Assembly: GCF_016107305.1 (NCBI RefSeq)
Contig: NZ_RCVR01000001.1
Span: 1-64,000, forward strand
DNA from: Roseomonas sp. KE2513
Lineage (GTDB): Bacteria > Pseudomonadota > Alphaproteobacteria > Acetobacterales > Acetobacteraceae
Length of the DNA stretch: 64,000 bases
Reading direction: 5' to 3'
Below, piece by piece: positions 1 to 8,471 of this stretch. The position numbers were made by a program, and so were the translations under genes. The stretch's first letter is position 1. The number at the start of each line of letters is the position of its first letter. The notes under the pieces are model-generated. The model made no database searches and had not been told where the DNA came from. It saw only the letters and a program-made list of their open reading frames with translations.

Positions 1-743
1 TAGGCATGAGCGTCCGCCTCGCGCGCTCCCCCGACATCGCGCGCGTCGCCAAGGCCACCGGCCACGACTTCCTCTTCATCGACACGCAGCACTCGATCTT
101 CGACCTGGAGACGATCGCGAACATCGCGCACACCGCGCTCGCGATCGGCATCGCACCCCTCGTGCGCGTGCGCGGCGTGGACGACCCCGACGTGTCGCTC
201 CTGCTCGACAACGGCGTCACGGGCATCGTTTTCCCCGATATCGGCACCGCCGACCAGGCGCGGCGCGCGGTGCAAACGGTGCGCTTCCCGCCCACCGGCC
301 GCCGCTCGGTCGGCGGCGGCTACCCGCATTTCGACTACCGTGCCGTGCCGCTGACCGAGAGCGTGCCGCAGCTTCAGGGATCCACCCTTCTCGTTCTCAT
401 GATCGAGACTGTGGAGGGGCTGGAGAACGTGGAGGAGATCGCGGCGGTGCCGGGGATCGACGTGCTCCATGTCGGCTCGAACGACCTGCTCATGAACATG
501 GGCAAGCCCGGCCAGTTCGATGATCCAGACATCGTCGCGGCTCAAGACCGGGTGATCGCGGCCGCCCGCGCGTGCGGTATCCATGCAGGCTGCGGCGGCA
601 ACCGCGATGTGGCCCGCCAAGCCGAGGCGATCCGCCGCGGCGCCCTCTTCGTGACCACGCAAACCGATGTCGCCTTCCTCGCCGCCTCTGCGAACACCTG
701 GACGGGCGGTATCCGCCGCGCGCTCGCGGAACCGGCGGCGTGA
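1..743 (+). CDS. HpcH/HpaI family aldolase (5' partial)
   Basis: Family members cleave or form C-C bonds in 2-keto-3-deoxy sugar acids or 4-hydroxy-2-oxo acids with a divalent metal and release pyruvate or a related oxoacid. Seen: the core segment FLFIDTQHS near the start, VFPDIGTADQARR in the middle, MIETVEGLENVEEI carrying the metal-binding Glu, and HVGSNDLLMNMG carrying the metal-binding Asp. The first ATG is at 6, but the frame is open to the window edge and the preceding codon gives Gly, so the text reads GMSVRLARS, which matches the interior of full-length homologues. The true start therefore lies upstream. The stop overlaps the next gene's GTG start (GTGA, 740-743), so the two are translationally coupled. 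The exact substrate cannot be read from sequence. Confidence 0.88.
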   Translation, partial: GMSVRLARSPDIARVAKATGHDFLFIDTQHSIFDLETIANIAHTALAIGIAPLVRVRGVDDPDVSLLLDNGVTGIVFPDIGTADQARRAVQTVRFPPTGRRSVGGGYPHFDYRAVPLTESVPQLQGSTLLVLMIETVEGLENVEEIAAVPGIDVLHVGSNDLLMNMGKPGQFDDPDIVAAQDRVIAAARACGIHAGCGGNRDVARQAEAIRRGALFVTTQTDVAFLAASANTWTGGIRRALAEPAA

Positions 744-1672
744 AGATCTACGCGCTCGACCAATTCGACGAAGCCGGGCTCGAACTCGTGGCGCAGCACG
801 CCGAGCTCATCCGCTGTAATGACCCCCGTATCGCGAGCTGGCACGAGGAGGCGGACGGCCTGATGGTCCGCCTGACTCCGCTGAGGGCGGAGGATTTCAC
901 CCGGGCGAAGCGGCTCCGCGCCGTCTGCAAGCAGGGCGTGGGCGTCGAGAGCATCGACCTCGCGGCGGCCAAGACCCACAGCATCACGATCTGCAACACC
1001 CCCGGCGTGAACAGCGAGGCGGTAGCTGAAATGGCCCTCGCCCTCGGCCTATGCGTCGGCCGCCGCATCGCCGAGATGGACCGTGCGGTCCGCTCCGGGA
1101 GCCCCGTGCTACGAGAGAACTTCCTCGGCGTGGAGAGCTGGGGCCGCAAGGTCGGGATCGTCGGCATGGGCAATATCGGCACGAAGGTCGCGCGCAAATG
1201 GCACGGCGCCTTCGCGAGCGAGCTGATCGCCTACGACCCCTACGTCCCCGCCGATCACTGGCCGGACATTCCCCACACCCGCGCCGCGAGCCTGGAGGAG
1301 ATGCTACCGAGGGTGGACCTCCTCACGCTGCACCTCCCCCTCACCCCGGAATCCCGCGGCATGATCGGCGAGCGCGCGCTTGCCCTCATGCAGCCAAGCG
1401 CGATCCTCGTGAACGCCGCGCGCGGGGGCATCGTGGATGAGGCGGCGCTCCACACCGCGCTCGTCTCCGGCCGCCTCTTCGGCGCGGGTCTCGACGTCTT
1501 CGCGGTGGAGCCGCCGGGCACCGCGAACCCGCTGGCTGGCCTGCCCAACGTTGTCTGCACCCCTCACGCGGCGGGCGGCACGCTCGACACGCAGCGCAAC
1601 AGCTCCCTCGCCGTGGCGCGGCAGCTTCTCGATGTCCTCGCCGGGAAGGAGCCCTGGGCCCGTGTCGCCTGA
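740..1672 (+). CDS. D-isomer-specific 2-hydroxyacid dehydrogenase
   Basis: NAD(P)-dependent oxidoreductase interconverting a 2-hydroxy acid and a 2-oxo acid in the cytosol; 310 aa, normal for the family. Seen: the Rossmann glycine motif GMGNIG at about residues 142-147, and the catalytic triad typical of the phosphoglycerate dehydrogenase family: Arg about 228 (NAARGG), Glu about 257 (AVEPP), His about 276 (TPHAAG). I chose the GTG at 740, inside the upstream stop, because VKIYALDQF begins the conserved domain, whereas the longer upstream reading would run across the aldolase. The 3' end overlaps the next gene by 11 bases. With the aldolase and Ldh2 neighbours it probably works on an aldolase product or precursor; the substrate is inference. 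Confidence 0.88.
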   Translation: MKIYALDQFDEAGLELVAQHAELIRCNDPRIASWHEEADGLMVRLTPLRAEDFTRAKRLRAVCKQGVGVESIDLAAAKTHSITICNTPGVNSEAVAEMALALGLCVGRRIAEMDRAVRSGSPVLRENFLGVESWGRKVGIVGMGNIGTKVARKWHGAFASELIAYDPYVPADHWPDIPHTRAASLEEMLPRVDLLTLHLPLTPESRGMIGERALALMQPSAILVNAARGGIVDEAALHTALVSGRLFGAGLDVFAVEPPGTANPLAGLPNVVCTPHAAGGTLDTQRNSSLAVARQLLDVLAGKEPWARVA

Positions 1673-2762
1673 ACCGCCGATCCTCGTCCCCGCGGAGACG
1701 GTCCGCGCACAGATCACCGCCGTCCTCACATCCTGGGGAATGGAGCCCGGCCTGATCCGCACCACGGCCGAAGTGATGGTCGAGACCGACCTCGCGGGCG
1801 TGGACAGCCACGGCGTCTCGATGCTGATGGACTACGATGCCTCGCGCCAGAGCGGGAAGCTGAACCTCCAGGCCCGCCCGCGCGTCGTGCGGGAGAACCC
1901 TGTTACGGCCCTGTTGGACGCGGATGCCGGTCTCGGCCACCCTGCCTCGGTCATGGCCATGCAACTGGCGATGAAGAAGGCGAAGGCCGCGGGCGTCGGC
2001 GTCGTCGCCGTGCGGAACTCGCACCATTTCGGCGCGGCCGGCTACTACGCCTCCCTCGCCTCGGCCGAGGGACTGGTGGGCCTCGTCACGAGCGCGACGC
2101 GCACGATCAGCATGGTGCCCACCCGCGCGCGCAAGGCGCTGCTCGGCACCAATCCCATCGCCTTCTCCGCCCCCGCCGCGCGCAACCGCGCCTTCCGGCT
2201 GGACATGGCGACCACCACCACCGCCGCGAACAAGGTGCGCGTCTACGGCCTGAACGGCCGCACGCTGCCGGAGGGATGGGCCGTGGACGGCGCCGGCAAC
2301 CCCGTGCGCGATCCGGAGGAAGCGCGGCGCATCATTCGCAGCAGCGAGGAGGGCGGACTGACGCCCCTCGGCGGCAAACCTGAGACGGCCTCGCACAAGG
2401 GCTACGGCCTCGCGATGATGGTCCACATCCTCGGCGGCGTCCTTTCGGGCGCCTCCTTCTCGCCGCTTCGGGTGCGGACCCAGCGCCCGGAGGACCCCGA
2501 CAATCTCGGCCACTTCTTCCTTGCCCTCGACCCCGACGCCTTCCGCGACAAGGGCGAATTCGAGGCCGATCTCGACGAGGTCGTGGACGTGCTGCACGCG
2601 GCGCCGCCGGTGGACCCCGCCCTTCCCGTGCTCGTCCCTGGAGACCCCGAGGCGGCCTCCCGCGAGCGGCGGCTGCGCGAGGGCATTCCCATACCCCGCA
2701 GCCTGGCCGCGCAACTGCGCGCCGTCTGCCTCGGGTGCGGCGCCCCCTATCTGTTGGAGTAG
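1662..2762 (+). CDS. Ldh2 family malate/L-lactate/ureidoglycolate-type dehydrogenase
   Basis: NAD(P)H-dependent 2-oxoacid reductase of the Ldh2/YlbC/AllD fold, unrelated to Rossmann lactate dehydrogenases. About 366 aa from a GTG at 1662, which lies inside the preceding gene; the next in-frame ATG, at 1741, would remove the N-terminal helix, so GTG is preferred. Signatures: DLAGVDSHGVSM with the conserved Asp-Ser-His-Gly, NSHHFGAAGYY near the active site, GTNPIAFSAPA, and the MATTTTAANKVR segment before the C-terminal helices. Substrates in the family include malate, lactate, ureidoglycolate, sulfolactate and 2,3-diketogulonate. It ends a three-gene unit with the aldolase and the D-2-hydroxyacid dehydrogenase and converges on a Bug receptor gene. 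Confidence 0.85.
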   Translation: MSPEPPILVPAETVRAQITAVLTSWGMEPGLIRTTAEVMVETDLAGVDSHGVSMLMDYDASRQSGKLNLQARPRVVRENPVTALLDADAGLGHPASVMAMQLAMKKAKAAGVGVVAVRNSHHFGAAGYYASLASAEGLVGLVTSATRTISMVPTRARKALLGTNPIAFSAPAARNRAFRLDMATTTTAANKVRVYGLNGRTLPEGWAVDGAGNPVRDPEEARRIIRSSEEGGLTPLGGKPETASHKGYGLAMMVHILGGVLSGASFSPLRVRTQRPEDPDNLGHFFLALDPDAFRDKGEFEADLDEVVDVLHAAPPVDPALPVLVPGDPEAASRERRLREGIPIPRSLAAQLRAVCLGCGAPYLLE

Positions 2763-2768
2763 CGGCGC

Positions 2769-3782
2769 CTATTCCGGCTTCAGCCCGGCTACCGCGATGG
2801 CCTGCCGCGCCTTCGCGACCTCCCCCTGCAGGAAGGCCGCAACGCCCGGCGTGGTGAGTTCCACGCCAGTCGGCGGATCGGCTCCGAAGGAGGCGAGGCG
2901 TGCCAGCACCTCCGGATCCGCCGCCGCCTCTGCCAGCGCTGCCTGTAGGATTCCCAGCACCGCCTCCGGCGTCCCCGCCGGCGCGAAGAGCCCGACGAAG
3001 GAGGCGGCAAGGAAGCCTTCCAGGCCCTGCTCGATGAAGGTCGCGACTTCCGGCGCCTGCGCGGAGCGGGCGACAGCGGCGACACCAAGGATCCGCCCGC
3101 GACCATCACGCTGAAGATCGAGCACGCTCGGCAACTCGATCAGGATGCCGTCCACATTGCCCGCCACGAAGTCCGGCAGGGTCGAGCCGCCGCCCCGATA
3201 GGGGACGTGCACAAGGTTGGCGCCGGTGGCCGCCTTGAACAGCTCCAGCGGCAGGTGGTTCGCGCCGCCCACCCCCGAGGTGCCGATCGTGACGCCGGAT
3301 GGCCGTTCTTTCGAGAAGGCGACCAGCTCCGCCAGGTTCCGCACCGGCAGCTCCGGCCGGACGATGATCACCATCGGCACCTGCCCGAGCAGCGCGACTG
3401 GCACGAGGTCCGTCATCGGGTCGTAACGCGGCGCCGCCATCAGCAAAGGCCCGTTGACGATGGAGCCCGGGCTGCCGATCAGCAGGGTATAGCCATCAGG
3501 CCGGGCTCGCACGACCGCTTCGGTGCCGATCGCCCCCGTCGCGCCGCTGCGGTTCTCCACCACGATCGGCTGCCCGAGGCGCGGCGAGATGCGGGCCGCG
3601 AAGAGCCGCGCCGTCACGTCGCTGTTCCCGCCCGCGGCGAAGGGCACGATGAAGCGGATCGGCCGGTTCGGCCAGGCGCCGGAAGCGGGTGCGCCGCCCG
3701 GGGCCTGCGCGCCCGCGGTGGCGGGCAGCAGGAGGGCCGCGAATGCCAGCAAGCCACGCCGCCCCGTGATGGACCGGTTCAT
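2769..3782 (-). CDS. Bug-type tripartite tricarboxylate receptor (TctC family)
   Basis: Periplasmic solute-binding protein of the Bug/TctC family; members bind carboxylates such as citrate, tartrate, nicotinate or phthalates. The 337 aa protein starts with a signal peptide (two Arg, hydrophobic stretch, cleavage near TAGAQA), then the family start PNRPIRFIVPFAAGG, VVENRSGATGAIGT, ARPDGYTLL and HVPYRGGGSTLPD. No TctA or TctB membrane gene lies nearby, so it is an orphan receptor, as is common in Bug-rich genomes. It is followed by the class II aldolase gene on the same strand 62 bases upstream, and may bind the compound handled by this locus. Confidence 0.93.
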   Translation of the reverse strand: MNRSITGRRGLLAFAALLLPATAGAQAPGGAPASGAWPNRPIRFIVPFAAGGNSDVTARLFAARISPRLGQPIVVENRSGATGAIGTEAVVRARPDGYTLLIGSPGSIVNGPLLMAAPRYDPMTDLVPVALLGQVPMVIIVRPELPVRNLAELVAFSKERPSGVTIGTSGVGGANHLPLELFKAATGANLVHVPYRGGGSTLPDFVAGNVDGILIELPSVLDLQRDGRGRILGVAAVARSAQAPEVATFIEQGLEGFLAASFVGLFAPAGTPEAVLGILQAALAEAAADPEVLARLASFGADPPTGVELTTPGVAAFLQGEVAKARQAIAVAGLKPE

Positions 3783-3844
3783 GCACCTCTCCTCCCCATG
3801 CCGCGGCGCCCGCTCTGCCGGCGGGCTGCGCCGCGATCAGTGCG

Positions 3845-4648
3845 TCAGACCCAGTAGGGCGGAAAATTTGAGGACTTCGCCTCCGCCTCCAGTAGCCGCA
3901 GCATCGCGTGCCACTCCAGCACGCCGTAGGGCCGCCGCGCGCCGGGCTGGTAGAGATGCGCGGTCCGCTCAAGCACCTCGGCGGAGGGCAGCGTCAACTC
4001 CGTGCGCGCGGCCATCGCGTCCACCTGCGCGCGGCAGGACATCTCGAGCTGGTACATCGTGTTAAAAGCCTGCTGGATCGTCGCCCCGCAGGTCAGCAGC
4101 CCGTGGTTGCGCATCACCATGGCGTCGTGCGTTCCGAGGTCGCGCACGATGCGCTCGCGCTCCGAAAGGTCGATCGCCGGCCCCTCGTAGGCGTGGTAGC
4201 CGAGATGGCCGACGAAGCGGATGGCCGTCTGGTTCAGCGGCAGCAGCCCCTCCTTCATCGCCGCGACCGCCATGCCCGCCCGCGTATGGGTGTGAAGCAC
4301 CGCCGCGACATCCGGCCGTGCCTTATGGATCGCGCCGTGGATCACGTAGCCGGACTTGTTAATCCCGTAGTCGGTGTCCGGTTTCCAGATGATGTTTCCC
4401 TCCACGTCGATCTTCGCGAGGCTGGTCGCCGTGATCTCCTTGTAGAGAAGCCCGTAGAGGTTGATCAGCAGGTGCTCCGTGCCGGGGATGCGGAGCGTGA
4501 TGTGGTTGTAGATCATGTCCGTCATGCCATAGGCCTCGACGAGCCGGTAGCAGGCGGCAAGTTCCAGGCGCGCCTGCCATTCCGTCTCGCTCACCTGGTC
4601 GCGGATCGAGGGCCAGCTGGTGCCGAAGCGCGGCGCGGCGTTGTCCAT
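3845..4648 (-). CDS. class II aldolase/adducin family protein
   Basis: Zinc-dependent class II aldolase fold (fuculose-phosphate aldolase, ribulose-phosphate 4-epimerase, HPP decarboxylase-like). 267 aa. I chose the ATG at 4648 because AAGGAG lies 7 bases upstream and the sequence further upstream has no family similarity. Metal-ligand pattern: His-Thr-His at residues 119-121 (LHTHTRAGM) and His 182 in MRNHGLLTCG; the N-terminal MIYNHITLR is also typical. The substrate cannot be assigned; the adducin-like subgroup contains many proteins of unknown role in carboxylate catabolism. It lies in the same orientation as, and probably upstream in one transcript with, the Bug receptor gene. Confidence 0.88.
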   Translation of the reverse strand: MDNAAPRFGTSWPSIRDQVSETEWQARLELAACYRLVEAYGMTDMIYNHITLRIPGTEHLLINLYGLLYKEITATSLAKIDVEGNIIWKPDTDYGINKSGYVIHGAIHKARPDVAAVLHTHTRAGMAVAAMKEGLLPLNQTAIRFVGHLGYHAYEGPAIDLSERERIVRDLGTHDAMVMRNHGLLTCGATIQQAFNTMYQLEMSCRAQVDAMAARTELTLPSAEVLERTAHLYQPGARRPYGVLEWHAMLRLLEAEAKSSNFPPYWV

Positions 4649-4843
4649 GGGGGTGCTCCTTCGGCGGCGTTCCGGCGGCGGCAGGGAAGGCGCCGGCCGA
4701 AAGCCGCAATCTTCCCCTAGCCTCGCAGCTTTTTGCCCGGTCCGTCTAATAGGCAGCTTTGCGCAGCCCATTGACGGCGCCAATGGCGACCGGCGGGTGG
4801 ACCGGGTGGCAGCCTATGCCCTGCTGTTTCGCGACAGCGGCGC

Positions 4844-5476
4844 TTACGCGGAAGCTGCAGGACCAGGAGGCCCGCGCTCAACCCCGATGACCCAGGCGGC
4901 GTGCGGCCCGATGGAGGCGCGGAGCCGCCGATGGCCAGAGGCGCGCTTCACCTTCGCCACCACGCTCACCAGCATGGGCTCCGCTCCCCGTTCCAGCCAG
5001 TGGCCGGCGCGCAGGACGCATTCGAGGATCAGCTCGCCGGTCTCGCGCAGGAAGCCGAGCGCACAGAAGCCCGCCCGCTCATAGAGCCTCAGCGCGCCCA
5101 CATTCTCCCGCGCCACGAAAAGCCGCACGCGATCGCAAGCCGAGGCAGCGCGGAGGCGCCGCAGGGCCTCCTCCAGCGCGCGCCGGCCGTGGCCGAGTCC
5201 CTGGAAACGGCGGTCCAGGGCGAGCCAGCCGAGCCACCACGTCCTGCCATCCCGCCGGTCGGGGTGAAGGACGAAGAAGCCGGCGAGGCGCCCCATGGCC
5301 TCTATCCCGAACATGAGATGGGCTGGTCCTCGCCGCACCTCGGCGAGGATCTCGGGCAGCGGACCGAGGAAGCGTTCAACCTGATCGGGGTCGAGCTCAA
5401 GCTGCAGCACGCGCGGAAGGTCATCGCGACCAATCCGCGGAAAGAGAAGCGGCGCTTGGCCGCTGAGGGAAGTCAT
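4844..5476 (-). CDS. GNAT family N-acetyltransferase with C-terminal extension
   Basis: 210 aa acetyl-CoA-dependent N-acyltransferase. The acetyl-CoA loop is visible as RRFQGLGHGRRAL (Q-x-x-G-x-G) at about residues 89-101, followed by VRLFVARENVGALRLYERAGF, the usual beta5/alpha4 region; this places the protein near RimI/RimJ-like families. After the GNAT fold ends (about residue 150) there is a roughly 55-residue Arg/Gly-rich tail ending in PPGPAASA that I cannot assign. The gene stands alone, so the substrate is unknown. A start at the ATG at 5476 fits the length of the N-terminal strand. Confidence 0.75.
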   Translation of the reverse strand: MTSLSGQAPLLFPRIGRDDLPRVLQLELDPDQVERFLGPLPEILAEVRRGPAHLMFGIEAMGRLAGFFVLHPDRRDGRTWWLGWLALDRRFQGLGHGRRALEEALRRLRAASACDRVRLFVARENVGALRLYERAGFCALGFLRETGELILECVLRAGHWLERGAEPMLVSVVAKVKRASGHRRLRASIGPHAAWVIGVERGPPGPAASA

Positions 5477-5558
5477 AGGACCCTTCGGGAGAGACTGGGG
5501 AAATGGCCGTACGAGGGCACGGACCGACTCAGTAGCTTGGCCGGTTCCCTAGTCGCAG

Positions 5559-5577
5559 GCCCGGGTGCGAACCGGGC
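5559..5577. other. Perfect hairpin in the 5477-5731 gap
   Basis: Six-base-pair stem (5559-5564 with 5572-5577) closing a 7-base loop, in the 255-base non-coding gap upstream of the flavin monooxygenase. Read on the minus strand it looks like a tRNA T-arm (TTCGCAC loop), but the invariant loop A is missing and no acceptor, D or anticodon arm surrounds it. Nothing else was recognised in this gap. Confidence 0.25.
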
Positions 5578-5731
5578 GGTGTTCCTTTTCCATGGGCTGA
5601 CATATCTGGCGCCCGGGAGCTGCTTGCAAGTGACGATAATGTTGCAGCAGGGTCGCCGGGGCTTCCGGCGCACAATTCTACCCTGCCCTGCCAGCCCGAT
5701 CCTATGCTTGGCGAACTGAGGAAGAGCCGCC

Positions 5732-7270
5732 ATGTCCCCTCCCCCCGTGCTCGTCGTTGGCGCCGGGCCAACCGGCCTCAACATGGCACTGCGCCTGGCC
5801 CAGCACGGCGTGCCCTTCCGCCTCATCGACCAGCACGAGGCCCCGGCGCAGGAATCACGCGCCCTCGCGGTCCATGCCCGCACGCTCGAATACTACCGGC
5901 AACTCGGCCTCGCCGAGGCGCTCGTCGCCGCCGGCACCGAGGTGCAGGGCATCCGCATGCACGAGGGTGGGCAAGAGCGCGCCTATGTCGACATAAAGGA
6001 CATCGGGCGCGGCCTCAGCCCCTATCCTTTCATTCTCGACCTGCCCCAGGACGAGCACGAGCACCTCCTCGTGGCTTGGCTGCGCGAGCGCGGCGTGGAG
6101 GTAGAGCGCGCCACCTCCCTCCTCTCCTTTACGCAGGGCGAGACCGGGGTGGAGGCCTCCATTTCCACCGCCAGGGGACACGCGGAAACCGCCCGCTTCG
6201 ACTACCTCCTCGGCTGCGACGGCGCGCGCAGCAAGGTGCGGGAGGGCATGGGGACAGGCTTCGACGGCGGCACTTATCAGCACCTCTACTACGTCGCGGA
6301 CGTGCGGCTCGACATCCCAAATCGCGGCAGGGACGTCCATCTCGCCACCGGACCTGAAACCTTCGCGCTGCGCCTGCCCGCCCGGAAGGGCGACATGGAA
6401 CGCCTGATCGGCTTCGTGCCCGACGGTATCGAGCAGCCGACCTTCGAGACGGTGCGTGGCAGCGCGGAGCACCTGCTGGGTGTGAAGGTGGCCGAGGTGA
6501 ACTGGTTCTCGACCTATCGCGTGCATCACCGCGTGGCGAGCAGCTTCCGCGAGGGACGCGCCTTCCTGCTGGGCGACGCCGGGCACCTGCACAGCCCTGT
6601 CGGTGGCCAGGGCATGAACACCGGCATCGGCGACGCGGTGAACCTCTCCTGGAAGCTGGCGGAAGTGCTCCTGGGCCGCGCCCCGCCCACCCTGCTCGAT
6701 ACGTATGAGCCCGAGCGTATCGCCTTCGCGCGCGAGCTCGTCGCGACAACGGACCGGATGTTCAGGGCCGTCGTTGCAGAGGGCTTCGCGGGGTCGGTCT
6801 TCCGCACCACCGTGATGCCGATGCTCGTGCCCGCCGCCACGCATTTCGCCGCGGGCCGCCGGGCCCTCTTCCGCTTCGCCTCGCAGATCCGCATCCGCTA
6901 CCCAGGCAGCGCCCTCTCCGAGGGGCGGGCAGGCGACATCGCCGGCGGCGACCGGCTGCCCTGGGCCGACGGTCCGGACAACTTCGCACCGCTCACCACC
7001 CTTGACTGGCACGTCCAGGTCCATGGTGAAGCTCACGCGGCCCTGGCCGCCGAGGCGGAGGAACTATCGCTCCCTCTCCACCGCTTCGACTGGAGCGACG
7101 GCGCGGAACGGGCGGGCTTCGCGCGCGGCGCGGCCTATCTCGTCCGCCCGGATGGCCACATTGCGCTCGCGATGGAGCCACGTGCCACCGGGCGGCTGCG
7201 CGCCTATGCCAGGAAGCATGGGCTCCGCTTCGGCCGCTCCTCCGCCCCGCCACTCTCGGCTCGGGGCTGA
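5732..7270 (+). CDS. FAD-dependent aromatic monooxygenase (PheA/TfdB/MhpA-like)
   Basis: Group A flavoprotein hydroxylase: uses NAD(P)H and O2 to hydroxylate a phenolic or aryl substrate. 512 aa, the size of PheA/TfdB/MhpA members with a C-terminal thioredoxin-like domain. Seen: FAD dinucleotide motif VVGAGPTGLNMAL near residues 7-19, Arg-containing SRALAVHARTLEYYRQLGL, the DG-type motif LLGCDGARSKVRE, and the second FAD motif FLLGDAGHLHSPVGGQGMN followed by TGIGDAVNLSWKLAE. It converges with the TRAP receptor gene. Because a gentisate-dioxygenase-like gene lies about 5 kb away, it could supply a gentisate-type ring substrate, but that link is inference. Confidence 0.88.
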   Translation: MSPPPVLVVGAGPTGLNMALRLAQHGVPFRLIDQHEAPAQESRALAVHARTLEYYRQLGLAEALVAAGTEVQGIRMHEGGQERAYVDIKDIGRGLSPYPFILDLPQDEHEHLLVAWLRERGVEVERATSLLSFTQGETGVEASISTARGHAETARFDYLLGCDGARSKVREGMGTGFDGGTYQHLYYVADVRLDIPNRGRDVHLATGPETFALRLPARKGDMERLIGFVPDGIEQPTFETVRGSAEHLLGVKVAEVNWFSTYRVHHRVASSFREGRAFLLGDAGHLHSPVGGQGMNTGIGDAVNLSWKLAEVLLGRAPPTLLDTYEPERIAFARELVATTDRMFRAVVAEGFAGSVFRTTVMPMLVPAATHFAAGRRALFRFASQIRIRYPGSALSEGRAGDIAGGDRLPWADGPDNFAPLTTLDWHVQVHGEAHAALAAEAEELSLPLHRFDWSDGAERAGFARGAAYLVRPDGHIALAMEPRATGRLRAYARKHGLRFGRSSAPPLSARG

Positions 7271-7428
7271 GCGAGGGCGCCGTCAGTCACCGCCATCGGC
7301 AGAGCCGGCGCGGAACAGACCCGTCGCAGGCTCGCCCGCGCCACCGAGACGCGGCGCAGATCGGCGGGGGAGAAAAGCCCGGCCCGGATGGGCTCGGCGT
7401 CGCAGCCGTCGCACAAGGGCTCCTATCC

Positions 7429-8442
7429 TCAGGCCAGGCGTTCGGCCACGCGGCGCAGCGCCTCGTACTCCGCCTTGACCGGCGCCGAGGTCCCGAGGAT
7501 GCCCTCGCCTAGAATGGAAAGCTCTCGCATCATGCGCTCCTGCTCCTCGGGTGGCAGCCGCACGATCTCGCCCCCGCCCGCGGCCCATGCCTTGTTCGCC
7601 TCGTCGATCGCGCCCGTCGTCCAGGCGAAGATATCGCGGTCCACCCGTGCGCCCTCCTCCGCCATGGCGGTCCGCACATCGGCGGGAAGCCGGTCGTACC
7701 AGCGCTTGTTCACGAGGAAGACCGAGACGACGATCGCCGGATGGATCTCTGTCACCGTCTTGGCGACATCGTAGTATCGAAGCGCCGAAAGAACCGGAAT
7801 GCCCGCGAGCAGCCCATCGATCGCCCCCGACTGGAGCGCCGGCATCACCTCCGAAAGCGCCATCGGAACCGGCGTCGCGCCAAAATGCTCCATCGGCCGC
7901 GTCTGCAACGGCGAGGCGAAGGTGCGTATCTTCTGCCCGCGGAAATCCGCGAGGCTCCTGATCGGCTTCCGCGAGAGCACGACGACGGGCGAGTTGTAGA
8001 AGATTCCGATCCCCTTCACGCCCCGCCCCTCCAGCAGCGCGAGGGAGCGGGCGCGCGTCTCCGTGTCCGTGATGACGCGCTGAAGATGCTCGGGCGAGCG
8101 GAAGAGCCCCGGCGCATCGAAGACCTGCATCCGCGGGTCCACCGGAACGACGAAGGAGGTTGGCGTGACGAAGGACTCAATCGTGCCGAGCAGCAGCCCC
8201 TCGACCATCCGTGGTATCGCGCCGAGCTGGCTCGCGGGGTAGATCTCGGCGTTCACCCGGTCACCCAACCGCGCCCGGAGCGCGGCGTCGTAGCGGCGGA
8301 GCCACTCGTGCTGCACGTCGTTCACGGTCGCGCTCGCCATCTTCATGGCCGTCCCCTGCGCGTGGGTGGCCCTGGCCAGGGACAGGGCCGCGAGGGCCCC
8401 AAGTCCCGTGCGGCCGAAGGCACGGCGGGTGATGCGAGTCAT
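7429..8442 (-). CDS. dctP: TRAP transporter substrate-binding protein DctP
   Basis: Periplasmic receptor of a TRAP dicarboxylate-type transporter, which imports organic acids using an ion gradient. 337 aa with an N-terminal TRRAFGR twin-arginine-like start followed by a hydrophobic stretch ending at ATHAQG, so Tat or Sec export is likely. Family features: SQLGAIPRMVEGLLLGTIE, the conserved Arg region GQKIRTFASP with the carboxylate-binding arginine, and ALQSGAIDGLLAGI. Last gene of a minus-strand set GntR-dctQ-dctM-dctP; dctM ends 29 bases upstream. Ligand unknown. Confidence 0.92.
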   Translation of the reverse strand: MTRITRRAFGRTGLGALAALSLARATHAQGTAMKMASATVNDVQHEWLRRYDAALRARLGDRVNAEIYPASQLGAIPRMVEGLLLGTIESFVTPTSFVVPVDPRMQVFDAPGLFRSPEHLQRVITDTETRARSLALLEGRGVKGIGIFYNSPVVVLSRKPIRSLADFRGQKIRTFASPLQTRPMEHFGATPVPMALSEVMPALQSGAIDGLLAGIPVLSALRYYDVAKTVTEIHPAIVVSVFLVNKRWYDRLPADVRTAMAEEGARVDRDIFAWTTGAIDEANKAWAAGGGEIVRLPPEEQERMMRELSILGEGILGTSAPVKAEYEALRRVAERLA

Positions 8443-8471
8443 GTCACGCCTCCTGTTCGTCTCGCCGGGCC

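Noticed and set aside
1386-2714. Long antisense open frame opposite the 2-hydroxyacid and Ldh2 dehydrogenase genes
   Set aside because: Arg/Gly/Ala-rich low-complexity text, typical of frames opposite GC-rich genes; the plus-strand proteins have clear family motifs.
5559-5577. tRNA T-arm-like hairpin on the minus strand
   Set aside because: The 7-base loop lacks the invariant A and no acceptor, D or anticodon stems can be formed around it; not a tRNA gene.
7204-7416. 70-codon minus-strand frame (TTG at 7416 with AGGAG upstream) following dctP
   Set aside because: It overlaps the end of the flavin hydroxylase on the other strand, has no recognisable domain and reads like shadow coding; the ribosome-site match could be chance. 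Could be revived by peptide evidence.
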